Below the pieces are notes generated by a model, which was not told the origin of the DNA, did not search any database, and worked only from the letters and a program-made list of their open reading frames with translations. The position numbers were made by a program, and so were the translations under genes. Of a DNA stretch of 64,000 nucleotides, positions 26,217-34,976 are shown in pieces. The stretch comes from an uncultured Flavobacteriales bacterium. Lineage in GTDB: Bacteria > Bacteroidota > Bacteroidia > Flavobacteriales_D > Crocinitomicaceae. The stretch covers positions 1 to 64,000 of the forward strand of contig CAJXCU010000003.1 in NCBI GenBank assembly GCA_913051935.1, read 5' to 3'. The first letter of the stretch is position 1; each line of letters begins with the position of its first letter.

Positions 26217-26701
26217 TGAACCGCTATAAATCTTACATATCTCACGTAACCCTTCCCTTCAAGTTTTTTAGAGAGGTTAGACTTGTTCAAACGTATTTCA
26301 AGGTCTTTTTCATGATATTCTTGATTCTCGACGGCACTTTCAAACCTAAGACGGTACCCCCTATTAATTTTATCCTTGTCAAGATTCAAAATACACATTG
26401 CCCTTTCTCCTCCACCTACTGTGGCACCTGTGATACCATCTAACTTCGTCCTTTTTTTTCCATAAAATTTCCACCAAGAACTCATTTCATAGTACCACTC
26501 AGTGTCATCACCCAAAACATATAATGTTTTTTCATAATCGCCCTTAGGATTTATTAATGATACAATTACATAAGCGCCTTCGCCTTTGTAATTCTTGATT
26601 TGAATCATACACTTATACTGCACCTCAGTTGAAGGCATATCACTTGCTGTGAGAACGGATATAAATATTGCCAAGCTGAAATAGATAAATAACTTTTTCA
26701 T
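26213..26701 (-). CDS. Exported DUF2271 domain-containing protein
   Basis: The 162-residue product has a signal peptide (KKLFIYFSLAIFISVLTAS). The mature part has IKNYKGEGAYVIVSLINPKGDYEKTLYVLGDDTEWYYEMSSWWKFYGKK and GITGATVGGGERAMCIL, the usual DUF2271 pattern. DUF2271 proteins are periplasmic, have no known activity, and often sit next to PepSY flavoproteins, as here (4-base overlap). The GITGAT segment recalls the flavinylation-type motif S/T-G-A-T/S used by FMN transferases, so covalent FMN is possible; that is an inference. Confidence 0.82.
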   Translation of the reverse strand: MKKLFIYFSLAIFISVLTASDMPSTEVQYKCMIQIKNYKGEGAYVIVSLINPKGDYEKTLYVLGDDTEWYYEMSSWWKFYGKKRTKLDGITGATVGGGERAMCILNLDKDKINRGYRLRFESAVENQEYHEKDLEIRLNKSNLSKKLEGKGYVRYVRFIAVQ

Positions 26702-26702
26702 T

Positions 26703-27974
26703 TTATGGAATTAAAATTTTCAAATCTTTCGTGTTCTTATTCATTAGCTCATTTTCCATGGCTAATTCGTATGCATTTTCACCGAACCCAGTTCGTATAT
26801 TCTTATCTGCACCCGCCGCCAACATACTGCTAATAAAATTAATATTTTCTCCGCTCATAGCAGCCAAATGCAATGCGGTCATACCATCATTATTTTTGGC
26901 ATTGATATCTACACCATGCTTTAAGAGCAACTCTATAAGGTCCTTATCCTCGTGCTCAACAGCTATATGAAGTAAATTAGACCCCTCACTATCAGTTATG
27001 CTAAAATCGGCTTTATTCAATTCGCACAAGGTCAATGCCTGAAGATTTTTTCTTTGCACTGCGATTGTCAAAGGAGTCATTCCTTCATGATCCTTTTGGT
27101 TTATGGAAACACCGTTTTCAATAAGATAACTCAAAAGTGAAGTATCTTTATTTGATTTAAACAGTTGGTGTAGTAAATTTTGATCTTGTTTGTTCCTTGC
27201 TTTGATGTCAAGACCTAGAGATTCTAAATATTTATAGAGGGGGAGCTTATTTGGTTTTCGGCGCATGCCCTTGGCGGCATAAAAAAGTGCAGCATCATTG
27301 TTAACCCTTGGATCCATATCTAAATCTAAAAGATGCGTCATCATAAACATATTTCCAGATTTAGAAGCATATACAAAAGCATTGTTCCCCATACTATCTG
27401 TTGTAGCTATGCTCAATCCTTTATTTGTAAAATACGCGATTTGTTGCTCATTTTCAATAAATGAAGATAGCAACAGCAATGGATTGGCTCCATCATTATT
27501 GAACTCCTCTGACAGTTTACTTCCCTGTTGAATACACAAGTCGTAAATTTCCGTGTTTAGCTGTCCGGTAACGGCGCAGAAGTTTACTAGGCTGTAACCG
27601 TGGCTATCGATAATATCCGTTCTTGCCCCTTTCTCCAAAAGATACTTCATAAGTGCTAACTTGTTTTTATAAGCAGCCCAGAATATATAGGTCCGTCCAT
27701 CGTGTGTAAGTTTATTTACACCATTACCTTTCTGCGTCAAAAGGTATTTAATGATTTCATCATCTGTATCCTCTAAAATAGACCAACCGATTGCGTCAAA
27801 GTCATAACGGTCCAACTCAGATGGATTATGCCCTTCTGCAATATCAAATTTTACTTTTTCGAGCGTCGGTTTTTCCTTCCAGTAGGACCTTGATAAAAAT
27901 ATATTTTCAGCCTGCCCTAAAAAAGTATGAGCTAGCATAGTGACGGTAATCAAAACGGCTATTTTTTTTATCAT
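26703..27974 (-). CDS. Exported ankyrin-repeat protein
   Basis: The 423-residue product starts with a signal peptide (MIKKIAVLITVTMLAHTFLGQ), so it should act in the periplasm. From about residue 60 it is almost wholly ankyrin repeats of about 33 residues, such as DGRTYIFWAAYKNKLALMKYLLEKGARTDIID and GMTALHLAAMSGENINFISSMLAAGADKNIRT. Ankyrin repeats bind partner proteins. It overlaps the HmuY lipoprotein gene by 4 bases and is one base from the DUF2271 gene, so it is likely a scaffold or stabiliser for the haem-uptake parts. No ligand is known. Confidence 0.88.
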   Translation of the reverse strand: MIKKIAVLITVTMLAHTFLGQAENIFLSRSYWKEKPTLEKVKFDIAEGHNPSELDRYDFDAIGWSILEDTDDEIIKYLLTQKGNGVNKLTHDGRTYIFWAAYKNKLALMKYLLEKGARTDIIDSHGYSLVNFCAVTGQLNTEIYDLCIQQGSKLSEEFNNDGANPLLLLSSFIENEQQIAYFTNKGLSIATTDSMGNNAFVYASKSGNMFMMTHLLDLDMDPRVNNDAALFYAAKGMRRKPNKLPLYKYLESLGLDIKARNKQDQNLLHQLFKSNKDTSLLSYLIENGVSINQKDHEGMTPLTIAVQRKNLQALTLCELNKADFSITDSEGSNLLHIAVEHEDKDLIELLLKHGVDINAKNNDGMTALHLAAMSGENINFISSMLAAGADKNIRTGFGENAYELAMENELMNKNTKDLKILIP

Positions 27975-28942
27975 AAATCTTGTAATTCAAATTTAGGAGC
28001 TCCCTTTTGGCCTTGGTCGTTGTAAAAATCAATGAACCGAAGTTTAAAAAACATCTCATTACTTGTTTCGATGACATAGCTTAGATTATCTACAATGGTA
28101 AACTGACTCAAATCAAAATCATAGGATTTCCAATCGTATCCAATCGTATTGATATCTGATGAAAAGTCATAAACTCCTGCAATTTCATAAGTAATCTCGT
28201 CAAACGGAATTGCTTCCTCCTGTGCGCAGACCGTATTATAACGATTCAGCAATACACCAGTCACCAAGTAAGGCAGCGTTGGGTTTTGAAAAACATGCGT
28301 GTATTGCGTAAACAATAGGTCCCATTCATTTTTGTTAGGCTCAATATCAATAACTGAATTGGTGTTGAACGAATACGATTTAAAATTAATATCTGGATCT
28401 TTATTGATTGTAATGGTTTCATCTTCTGAACCATCAAGATTGGCTGAGCGCAAAGAAAAGGTTTCATCTTCATTAAATTCTAACATAATTTTTTTGAATC
28501 CCAAGGGGACACCTGCTTCATTATATCCTCGGTCAATAAGGTAAACGTGGTTAAGGTTGCGGTAGTCTCCAATCGCGGAACTATCGAGTAAGCCAGTTTG
28601 TAGATCCCAGTTCCATACTGCATCATCTGTATTATTAACTGATGCAAAATCAACCTCTCCTAAATCAGCTGCTGCTGCGGCAAGAGAGCTGTTCAAAAGC
28701 ACATGCCACCCCCCTGCTTCACATTCAAATGACAAATCCCAATCCGTTTTTTGATTCGTGCTTACAACACTATTAGATGCTAAATCATAGTATACTTGAA
28801 GGCCATAGGTAGTCCCTAGCTCAACTTGACCTTCAATTATATCTCCTTGAACATGTGGAAGAACGGGAGACTCCTCTTTAAGACAACCACTGAGCAAAAC
28901 AACAACAGCGGAAAAAAAGCAAATATGCTTTATCGCATTCAT
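27971..28942 (-). CDS. hmuY: HmuY family haem-binding lipoprotein
   Basis: This 323-residue lipoprotein (lipobox LSGC) fits the HmuY family of haemophores, which take haem from host or environmental proteins and hand it to a TonB-dependent receptor. Family-like elements are TDWDLSFECEAGGWHVLLNSS, a central EWDLLFTQY, VTGVLLNRYNTV and NTIGYDWKSYDFD. The last two recur in the secreted paralogue at 30962-32209 as VTGVLSNVGYSV and NTIGYDWKSFNME. It overlaps the receptor gene by 4 bases. Whether it binds haem by two His or two Met residues cannot be told by eye. Confidence 0.85.
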   Translation of the reverse strand: MNAIKHICFFSAVVVLLSGCLKEESPVLPHVQGDIIEGQVELGTTYGLQVYYDLASNSVVSTNQKTDWDLSFECEAGGWHVLLNSSLAAAAADLGEVDFASVNNTDDAVWNWDLQTGLLDSSAIGDYRNLNHVYLIDRGYNEAGVPLGFKKIMLEFNEDETFSLRSANLDGSEDETITINKDPDINFKSYSFNTNSVIDIEPNKNEWDLLFTQYTHVFQNPTLPYLVTGVLLNRYNTVCAQEEAIPFDEITYEIAGVYDFSSDINTIGYDWKSYDFDLSQFTIVDNLSYVIETSNEMFFKLRFIDFYNDQGQKGAPKFELQDL

Positions 28943-30960
28943 ATTTTAAACTTTAAGGCACAAAATACGCTCCTTCCCCAGTTCATGGAAATCGAACCGC
29001 TATTGTCCGAGTGGACTCCACCTGTACCATATGTACTCACAACATCTTGGACATTTAAAATGTTTTTAACACCAAGTGTGAATATAATTTTATTATTCAC
29101 AAATTTTTTGGTCATATTAAAGTCCATTTGATTGTATGCCTCGATTAATGACTCTGATATCTCGTCTCCACTAATGAAGAAACCATTTCGTTTACCATTA
29201 TACTTAAAGAATAAAGATAAACTGTAATTATGTTTACTACTGTTGTAGGTCGTGTTGAAACGACATTCGGGACTAAAATTGTATGACGGAACATCGTCGT
29301 AACTTCTTGCTAAATTATTAAAACGGCCAATATATGAAATGCCTGCATTTAAAGATAGGCCTTTGTATTTTATCCCGGCATTGACTTGGTTTCCAAAGGT
29401 GCTGTATTCACCAATATTTATATAGGTATACTGTTGTGGATCAGTTGGTGAGATAGCAAGGGTTATCAAATTATCAAGATCGTTATAGAACAAACCAATA
29501 TCCACATTTAAATTCAACCTAGATCGTTTTTTACTATATGAAATATCAGCTGTGAAATTATCAGAGTATTCAGCATTTAAGTCTTGGTTACCAACGATAT
29601 TATGATTTATATCTACAAAATCAAAATACAATTCTTTTAAGGAAGGTGCCCTAAAGCCTTTTGCATATGAAGCTCGAAAGACGAATGATTTTAGGCTATA
29701 TTTTAAATTCACTGAAGGTACAATAGGTGCATTGTATTGAGAATTATAAGCAACTCTTACCGCAGGCCGTATGACTAGGTCTTCAAAAAGTGTAATTTCA
29801 GAGCTTCCAAACATAGCAAAATCCATCTGTTCTTTATCTATGCCTTCAATTCTCTTTCCTGATGCGGTTTCTAAAGAAACATCATATCCTAGTTGGAAAT
29901 TATAAAAGCGATTCAGATGGTTTGTATTCCAAGTACCACGACTCATTAAAAGGTCAAATTTTGTCGTATCCTGTGAGCCTTCCGTTTGACTCAACTCTTG
30001 TTCTAATGTAGTAAGGTCCTTTACGAAAGTGTTTTTAATGCGCTTAAAATCATTATATGCGGCCTTTACATTTAATGCACTTCGGTTCTTAAAGGTATAC
30101 CTGAGATCAAATCCGCCATCGACTCGCCAAGAATTATAGTAATCATCAAATGCAATCTCTTCATAAGGAGGTCTTGGCAATCCCCTATTTGTAATCTTCT
30201 CATTGAAATATGATAAATATGGGGAAAAAGAAAAATTACTTTTTGTATAATGATAACTTAGTCGTGAAAAATATTGTTCTTTTGGTTTCCACTGCTTGTA
30301 ACGAAATGAATCGGCTGGTCTAGATTTGGGGAATTCAAAGAAATCATCATTGGCATTCCAACCATCGAAAAAATTTCTGCCTAAAGATAATATAACACCG
30401 CTATTTCCCTCTTTGATCGAAACTGAACCATCCACATTGTATTGACCAATATTTTCATAGTACGAATTTAAAGTTGATGATACTCCGTCTTTTTTACTTT
30501 TTTTTGAAATAAGATTGACTGTGCCTGCAAGCGCATCAGTTCCATAATTAACTGACAAAGGACCTTCAATAATTTCAATTTGCTCAATGGTATTTAGATT
30601 GATTTGGCTTATGTCGATATTTCCGTTCAAACGGCCAATGACAGGAATGCCGTCGATAAGTATTTTTATGTTTTGCCCAGAAATCCCTTGAAGCGACATA
30701 CTGCTACCTAGCACATTGTCTTGTGCAACACGAATGTTATTTTGGTTGACAAGGACATCTTTCAATGTCACAGCTGCCATAGCATCAATCGTTTTTCGAT
30801 CGATTACTTTTATTTTGTGAACCGCTTTTTCTTTTGTTGTTTTTTTGTATTGTGCAGTAACAACAACTGTCTCAAGTTCTTGCTCCTTTTCAACAGTATT
30901 CTGAGCGCCAGCATAAAAACTGACGCACAGAACAACTGAAATCCAAAAGTTGCGAACCAT
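28939..30960 (-). CDS. hmuR: TonB-dependent haem receptor, HmuR-like
   Basis: The 673-residue outer-membrane protein has a signal peptide ending near YAGAQ, a plug domain (about 45-155: VTLKDVLVNQNNIRVAQ ... IEIIEGPLSVNYGTDALAGTVNLI) and a beta-barrel. The haem-receptor hallmark is present: FRAP at 436-439, His 453 and NQDL (for NPDL) at 458-461. It imports haem or a haem-like ligand using TonB energy. It lies between the two HmuY-like genes, one base after the upstream one and overlapping the downstream one by 4. Substrate is inferred from these motifs and neighbours. Confidence 0.92.
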   Translation of the reverse strand: MVRNFWISVVLCVSFYAGAQNTVEKEQELETVVVTAQYKKTTKEKAVHKIKVIDRKTIDAMAAVTLKDVLVNQNNIRVAQDNVLGSSMSLQGISGQNIKILIDGIPVIGRLNGNIDISQINLNTIEQIEIIEGPLSVNYGTDALAGTVNLISKKSKKDGVSSTLNSYYENIGQYNVDGSVSIKEGNSGVILSLGRNFFDGWNANDDFFEFPKSRPADSFRYKQWKPKEQYFSRLSYHYTKSNFSFSPYLSYFNEKITNRGLPRPPYEEIAFDDYYNSWRVDGGFDLRYTFKNRSALNVKAAYNDFKRIKNTFVKDLTTLEQELSQTEGSQDTTKFDLLMSRGTWNTNHLNRFYNFQLGYDVSLETASGKRIEGIDKEQMDFAMFGSSEITLFEDLVIRPAVRVAYNSQYNAPIVPSVNLKYSLKSFVFRASYAKGFRAPSLKELYFDFVDINHNIVGNQDLNAEYSDNFTADISYSKKRSRLNLNVDIGLFYNDLDNLITLAISPTDPQQYTYINIGEYSTFGNQVNAGIKYKGLSLNAGISYIGRFNNLARSYDDVPSYNFSPECRFNTTYNSSKHNYSLSLFFKYNGKRNGFFISGDEISESLIEAYNQMDFNMTKKFVNNKIIFTLGVKNILNVQDVVSTYGTGGVHSDNSGSISMNWGRSVFCALKFKI

Positions 30961-30961
30961 C

Positions 30962-32209
30962 CTAATTCAAAATCAGTTTTTGCCTTAGGATTTGAGTGCC
31001 GTAATTGTAGCATACAATATAAGCACCTGAGGCAAGATGCTCAAGATTGAGCTTCTTGTTTCGCAACCCACCGTCCTCTAATGAAAAATCATAGACCACA
31101 AGACCATTCATATCGAGTACAGTACCTTTTCCATGCAATTCATCTGAAGAAATCTCATAGATTAGGTTGACCACTCTTTGCTTGGAAGGGTTCGGATATA
31201 ACGTAAATGTATGTGAAGCAGTAAGTCCGTCAATACCCAGTGAGCTTATAGACTCAGTGTTGAATTCAATATCTCCTGACGAACTACCGGAAAAACCGGT
31301 GAAGTTTATTTTCCAAATTTCACCCGTTGCATCTTTTCGAACAAAATAACTCAAATCTTCCTGTAAATCATATAAATAGGTCTCCATGTTAAAGGACTTC
31401 CAATCATAACCAATGGTGTTTATTTCTTCCTCAAAAGTTTCTTCGGTGTAATCTGCATCAGCTACCGGTACACCTTCTGCTTTGGCAACTGAATAACCGA
31501 CGTTAGATAAAACACCAGTCACACCATAATTCATTCCAGGATATAGCTCGGTCACGTATTTTGTGAATACGAGGTCCCAGCTTTCTGAAAGTGGTTCTCG
31601 GTCGATTACTTCATCGTTTGTTATTGAATAATATGCAAAATTTTTACCGCTAAAATCCGACTTGACAACACTCGATTCTACTTCATTCGAACCATCAATA
31701 TCTGCAAATCTAAAACTGTAGGTTCCACTGGCCAGTTGTATAAGCTGGAACTTCTTCGTTGAACCATCTGCCCATTTCAATACATGTAAAGAATCTCCCG
31801 TAATATAGTGGGTGATCATGCTGTATATTCCCCATCCTAAATCAAAAGCTTCGTTTTCATCTGCGTTTTGATCAAACGCACCCAAACTCCATGATTCATC
31901 TGAATTTATTTGAGAAGTCCAAGACGACATGCCTGACGTATCTAACGTTGACCAGTCATTGATGTCCCCATTCGGATAAGTGAATAGTTCCATTCCATAA
32001 CCTCCGTTGATACGAACTGCTGACCCCATTCCACTTACACTGAAGGCAATATCCCAATTGGTATTGTCCACATTGGCCACCTCACCATTTGCAAGGCTGT
32101 AGAAAGATTGATTGCTGTAACCGGCTCCCAAACTAATCGTTTGACTATTTTGAGCGAAAATCACGGTAGATATTACAAATCCGCTGATTAAGAGTATTAT
32201 TTTATTCAT
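30962..32209 (-). CDS. HmuY-like protein with T9SS sorting domain
   Basis: From ATG 32209 the product has 415 residues with a signal peptide (MNKIILLISGFVISTVIFAQ). The body is HmuY-like (NTNWDIAFSVSG, ESWDLVFTKYV, VTGVLSNVGYS, NTIGYDWKSFNME) and is paralogous to the lipoprotein at 27971-28942. The last 85 residues form a type A T9SS sorting domain (TFTLYPNPSKQRVVNLIY ... GAYIVCYNYGTQILRQKLILN). It should be secreted or surface-bound as a haemophore. It is the first gene of the haem operon, next to a good promoter. An in-frame ATG at 32239 is rejected because it lies upstream of the -7 box. Confidence 0.88.
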   Translation of the reverse strand: MNKIILLISGFVISTVIFAQNSQTISLGAGYSNQSFYSLANGEVANVDNTNWDIAFSVSGMGSAVRINGGYGMELFTYPNGDINDWSTLDTSGMSSWTSQINSDESWSLGAFDQNADENEAFDLGWGIYSMITHYITGDSLHVLKWADGSTKKFQLIQLASGTYSFRFADIDGSNEVESSVVKSDFSGKNFAYYSITNDEVIDREPLSESWDLVFTKYVTELYPGMNYGVTGVLSNVGYSVAKAEGVPVADADYTEETFEEEINTIGYDWKSFNMETYLYDLQEDLSYFVRKDATGEIWKINFTGFSGSSSGDIEFNTESISSLGIDGLTASHTFTLYPNPSKQRVVNLIYEISSDELHGKGTVLDMNGLVVYDFSLEDGGLRNKKLNLEHLASGAYIVCYNYGTQILRQKLILN

Positions 32210-32223
32210 GTTGTTTTTTTTGA

Positions 32224-32255
32224 CAAAATTACGTCCCAAATGCCCATCGTGTCAA
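32224..32255 (-). promoter_or_regulatory. Promoter of the haem-uptake operon
   Basis: On the minus strand TTG (32253-32255) and TAATTTTG (32224-32231) are 21 bases apart, an almost ideal Bacteroidota promoter. Transcription would start near 32218-32219, about ten bases before ATG 32209. Inverted repeats cover and adjoin the -33 box. Confidence 0.7.
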
Positions 32256-32273
32256 TACCCTAAAGAGGGTATT
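32254..32273. repeat. Inverted repeat overlapping the -33 box of the haem operon
   Basis: AATACCC (32254-32260) is repeated in inverse as GGGTATT (32267-32273) around a 6-base spacer. It covers the TTG box, so a bound protein would block the promoter. It overlaps the next palindrome by three bases. Confidence 0.55.
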
Positions 32274-32289
32274 TAGAATTAGTCTAAAT
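32271..32289. promoter_or_regulatory. Candidate metal-responsive operator, ATTTAGA-N5-TCTAAAT
   Basis: A perfect 7-5-7 inverted repeat lies between the haem operon and the divergent beta-mannosidase gene, just upstream of the -33 box. Its size and AT-rich arms resemble sites of Fur- or DtxR-type iron regulators. The regulator is inferred from the genes controlled. Confidence 0.5.
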
Positions 32290-32312
32290 AATAACATATC
32301 CAAATCCCTTAC

Positions 32313-32320
32313 TATATTTG
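32313..32320 (+). promoter_or_regulatory. Candidate -7 box for the beta-mannosidase gene
   Basis: TATATTTG matches TAnnTTTG exactly and ends only four bases before ATG 32325. If used, the mRNA would start at or within a base or two of the ATG. No TTG is found at the usual upstream distance. Confidence 0.4.
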
Positions 32321-32324
32321 AGGT

Positions 32325-34904
32325 ATGGTCAAGTCCTTTCTCGCTTTATACTTATTGTTCACGGTAAAGATACTTCTATCACAAAATCCACAAACCGTTC
32401 AAGCCATTGACACAGGTTGGCAATTCAAAGGGCTTAATGATCACTCCTGGCTTCCTGCAAAAGTTCCTGGCACCGTCCATACAGACCTGCTAGCCAATGG
32501 TGTTATTAAAGATCCATACTATCGATTAAATGAGAAAAAGATCCAATGGATTGACAAAAAAGATTGGCTTTATCAAACCTCATTTAATCTTGATGAAGAA
32601 TCCTTCAACAGGGAAAATCACGAATTGAATTTTGAAGGCCTAGATACTTATGCCACTATTTATCTTAACGACAGCCAGATATTAAAGTGTAATAATATGC
32701 ACCGCACGTACACGGTAAATGTCAAACCTTACCTTATCGAAGGTAAAAACGTTTTACGTATTTTATTAGAATCCCCTATTAGAAAAGGTTTAGCGCTATA
32801 TGATTCTTTGGACTATATCTTACCCGTTTCTGCAAACGATCAAGCTGAAACTGGTGAGGTGCCCGGGGGTAAACGCATCAACGTTCATACAAGAAAGGCA
32901 GCCTATCACTATGGTTGGGATTGGGGACCTAGATTGGTGACTTCTGGAATATGGCGTCCCATTAAATTATACTCATGGGATGATGTTAGAATCTCTGATT
33001 TTAGCATAAATACAAGGCTAAATGGAGATGTAGCAACTGTAATGGCTCAAGTTGAAATCGAGTCTAGTGTTAAAAACATCAATACACTACTTGAGTTAAA
33101 ACTTGACGAAAAAACAATTAGCACTTCTAAGCTCCGTATTCAAAAAGGAAAACAGAATTTCAGTATTCCGATTAAAATAGATAATCCTCAACTTTGGTGG
33201 CCCAATGGTCTTGGTGAACAGCACCTTTATAGCATTACAGTAAACCTAAAGCGTAAAGAAATCGTGAGCAGGGTGTCACAGAATTTTGGCATTCGACATA
33301 TTTCCCTGATTGCAGACAGTTCATTAGACCAACCCAATTTTTATTTTACGGTCAACGGTATTCCAACATTTGCCAAAGGAGTAAATTATATTCCACAGGA
33401 TCTATTTCTTCCGAGTGTTAAACGTACGGATTATGAAAGAATTTTAGGTGCAGCAGCAGATGCAAATATGAATATGATTCGCGTCTGGGGAGGAGGTGTA
33501 TATGAAGACAACTATTTTTATGAGCTTTGTGACTCTCTAGGCCTAATGGTCTGGCAGGATTTCATGTTTGCTTGTGCTATGTATCCCGGTAAAACTGAAT
33601 TTCTAGAGAATATAAAACAAGAGGCCATTGATAACGTCAAGCGTCTTAGTAAGCATCCCTCAATCGCATTATGGTGCGGAAACAATGAGGTCCTAGCGGC
33701 ATGGAAAAGGTGGGGATGGGAACAAACGTCAATCAAAGAGCAATCTGCTGAAATCGCCCAAAAAATATGGCAAAGCTACGATACCTTATTTCATAAAATT
33801 CTACCTTCGGTGGTGAGTCAGTACCATAACCAGGTAGATTATTGGGCATCTTCTCCAAGTGCCTCCGAGGGCCTCCCTGAGGAATATACCCATGGAGATA
33901 CACATTATTGGGGTGTTTGGTGGGGAAAAGAACCTTTTCAAAATTTCAATACAAAGATTTCAAGTTTTATGAGTGAATATGGTTTCCAATCATTTCCCGA
34001 ATACTCAAGCTTTAAAAACTATGCCGAGAAAGAGGACAGAAGTATCTATTCAGAAGTAATGAAAGCACATCAGCGCTCTAGTATAGGAAATGCAACCATA
34101 GAGGAATATATGAATCGATCCTTCCGCAAGCCTATCGATTTTGAAGCGCAATTGTACATGAGTCAGCTTTTACAGGCGGATGGGATTCAGATGGGCATTG
34201 AGGCACATAGAAGAAATAAAGATAAATGCATGGGGTCTTTGTATTGGCAGCTAAACGATTGTTGGCCTGGGGCTTCTTGGTCAAGTATTGATTATTATGG
34301 AAAATGGAAAGCACTGCACTACAAAGTGAAAGAAAGCTTTGCTCCCGTAATAATAAGCTATGAATTTGTACAAGACAATCTCCACATCACTCTGGTTTCT
34401 GATTTAAATACGCCATATCGTGGGGAATTGAAAATCACGCTTTCAGAATTCAAGGGGATAGAAAAAATCATAAGTTGGAATCAAAAGGTAAACCTAGCTG
34501 CAAATGAATCAAAGATTGTTTTGACTATTCCTAAAGAAGGGCTTCCCAATGCTGAGGATCAACTTTACACCTATCTTCAATTAACATTGACCGATAAAAA
34601 TGGAATTCGTGCCTTAAAAAACATCTATTTCAGGCCTTTCAAAGACCTTGTACTCCCCCGCCCCAAACTTAGCTTTGAAGCAGAATGTCACAAGGATAAT
34701 ACTTTATATGTAACTGTTAAGAGTGTTAATTATGCAAAAGGAGTTTATGTTACATGCGACAGCAAGCATAACTTTTCGGATAACTTCTTCGATCTGCCTA
34801 TCAATGGAAAAAAAATAGTTTCTATTCAGCTACACCCATTATCAGATTTCGAAGAAATTGTCAATTCAATTCAGGTCAGAAGTCTTTGGAATAGTATGCG
34901 CTAG
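32325..34904 (+). CDS. Glycoside hydrolase family 2 beta-mannosidase
   Basis: This exported 859-residue enzyme (signal peptide ending near ILLSQ) removes terminal beta-mannose from mannans or N-glycan cores. The GH2 layout is visible: sugar-binding domain (DTGWQFKGLNDHSWLPAKVPGTVHTDLL), immunoglobulin-like domain, and catalytic barrel with MIRVWGGGVYEDNYFYELCDSLGLMVWQDF. The acid/base Glu is in WCGNNEVLAAW and the nucleophile Glu in FMSEYGFQSFPEY. WQLNDCWPGASWSSIDYYGKWKALHY is also typical of beta-mannosidases. No lipobox is seen. It is divergent from the haem operon. Confidence 0.95.
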   Translation: MVKSFLALYLLFTVKILLSQNPQTVQAIDTGWQFKGLNDHSWLPAKVPGTVHTDLLANGVIKDPYYRLNEKKIQWIDKKDWLYQTSFNLDEESFNRENHELNFEGLDTYATIYLNDSQILKCNNMHRTYTVNVKPYLIEGKNVLRILLESPIRKGLALYDSLDYILPVSANDQAETGEVPGGKRINVHTRKAAYHYGWDWGPRLVTSGIWRPIKLYSWDDVRISDFSINTRLNGDVATVMAQVEIESSVKNINTLLELKLDEKTISTSKLRIQKGKQNFSIPIKIDNPQLWWPNGLGEQHLYSITVNLKRKEIVSRVSQNFGIRHISLIADSSLDQPNFYFTVNGIPTFAKGVNYIPQDLFLPSVKRTDYERILGAAADANMNMIRVWGGGVYEDNYFYELCDSLGLMVWQDFMFACAMYPGKTEFLENIKQEAIDNVKRLSKHPSIALWCGNNEVLAAWKRWGWEQTSIKEQSAEIAQKIWQSYDTLFHKILPSVVSQYHNQVDYWASSPSASEGLPEEYTHGDTHYWGVWWGKEPFQNFNTKISSFMSEYGFQSFPEYSSFKNYAEKEDRSIYSEVMKAHQRSSIGNATIEEYMNRSFRKPIDFEAQLYMSQLLQADGIQMGIEAHRRNKDKCMGSLYWQLNDCWPGASWSSIDYYGKWKALHYKVKESFAPVIISYEFVQDNLHITLVSDLNTPYRGELKITLSEFKGIEKIISWNQKVNLAANESKIVLTIPKEGLPNAEDQLYTYLQLTLTDKNGIRALKNIYFRPFKDLVLPRPKLSFEAECHKDNTLYVTVKSVNYAKGVYVTCDSKHNFSDNFFDLPINGKKIVSIQLHPLSDFEEIVNSIQVRSLWNSMR

Positions 34905-34976
34905 TTATTATTTTTAACGCAACATTTTACTTAAATATTAACCTATTTTCAATTTTTTTTTCAAAAATAAATAGTC

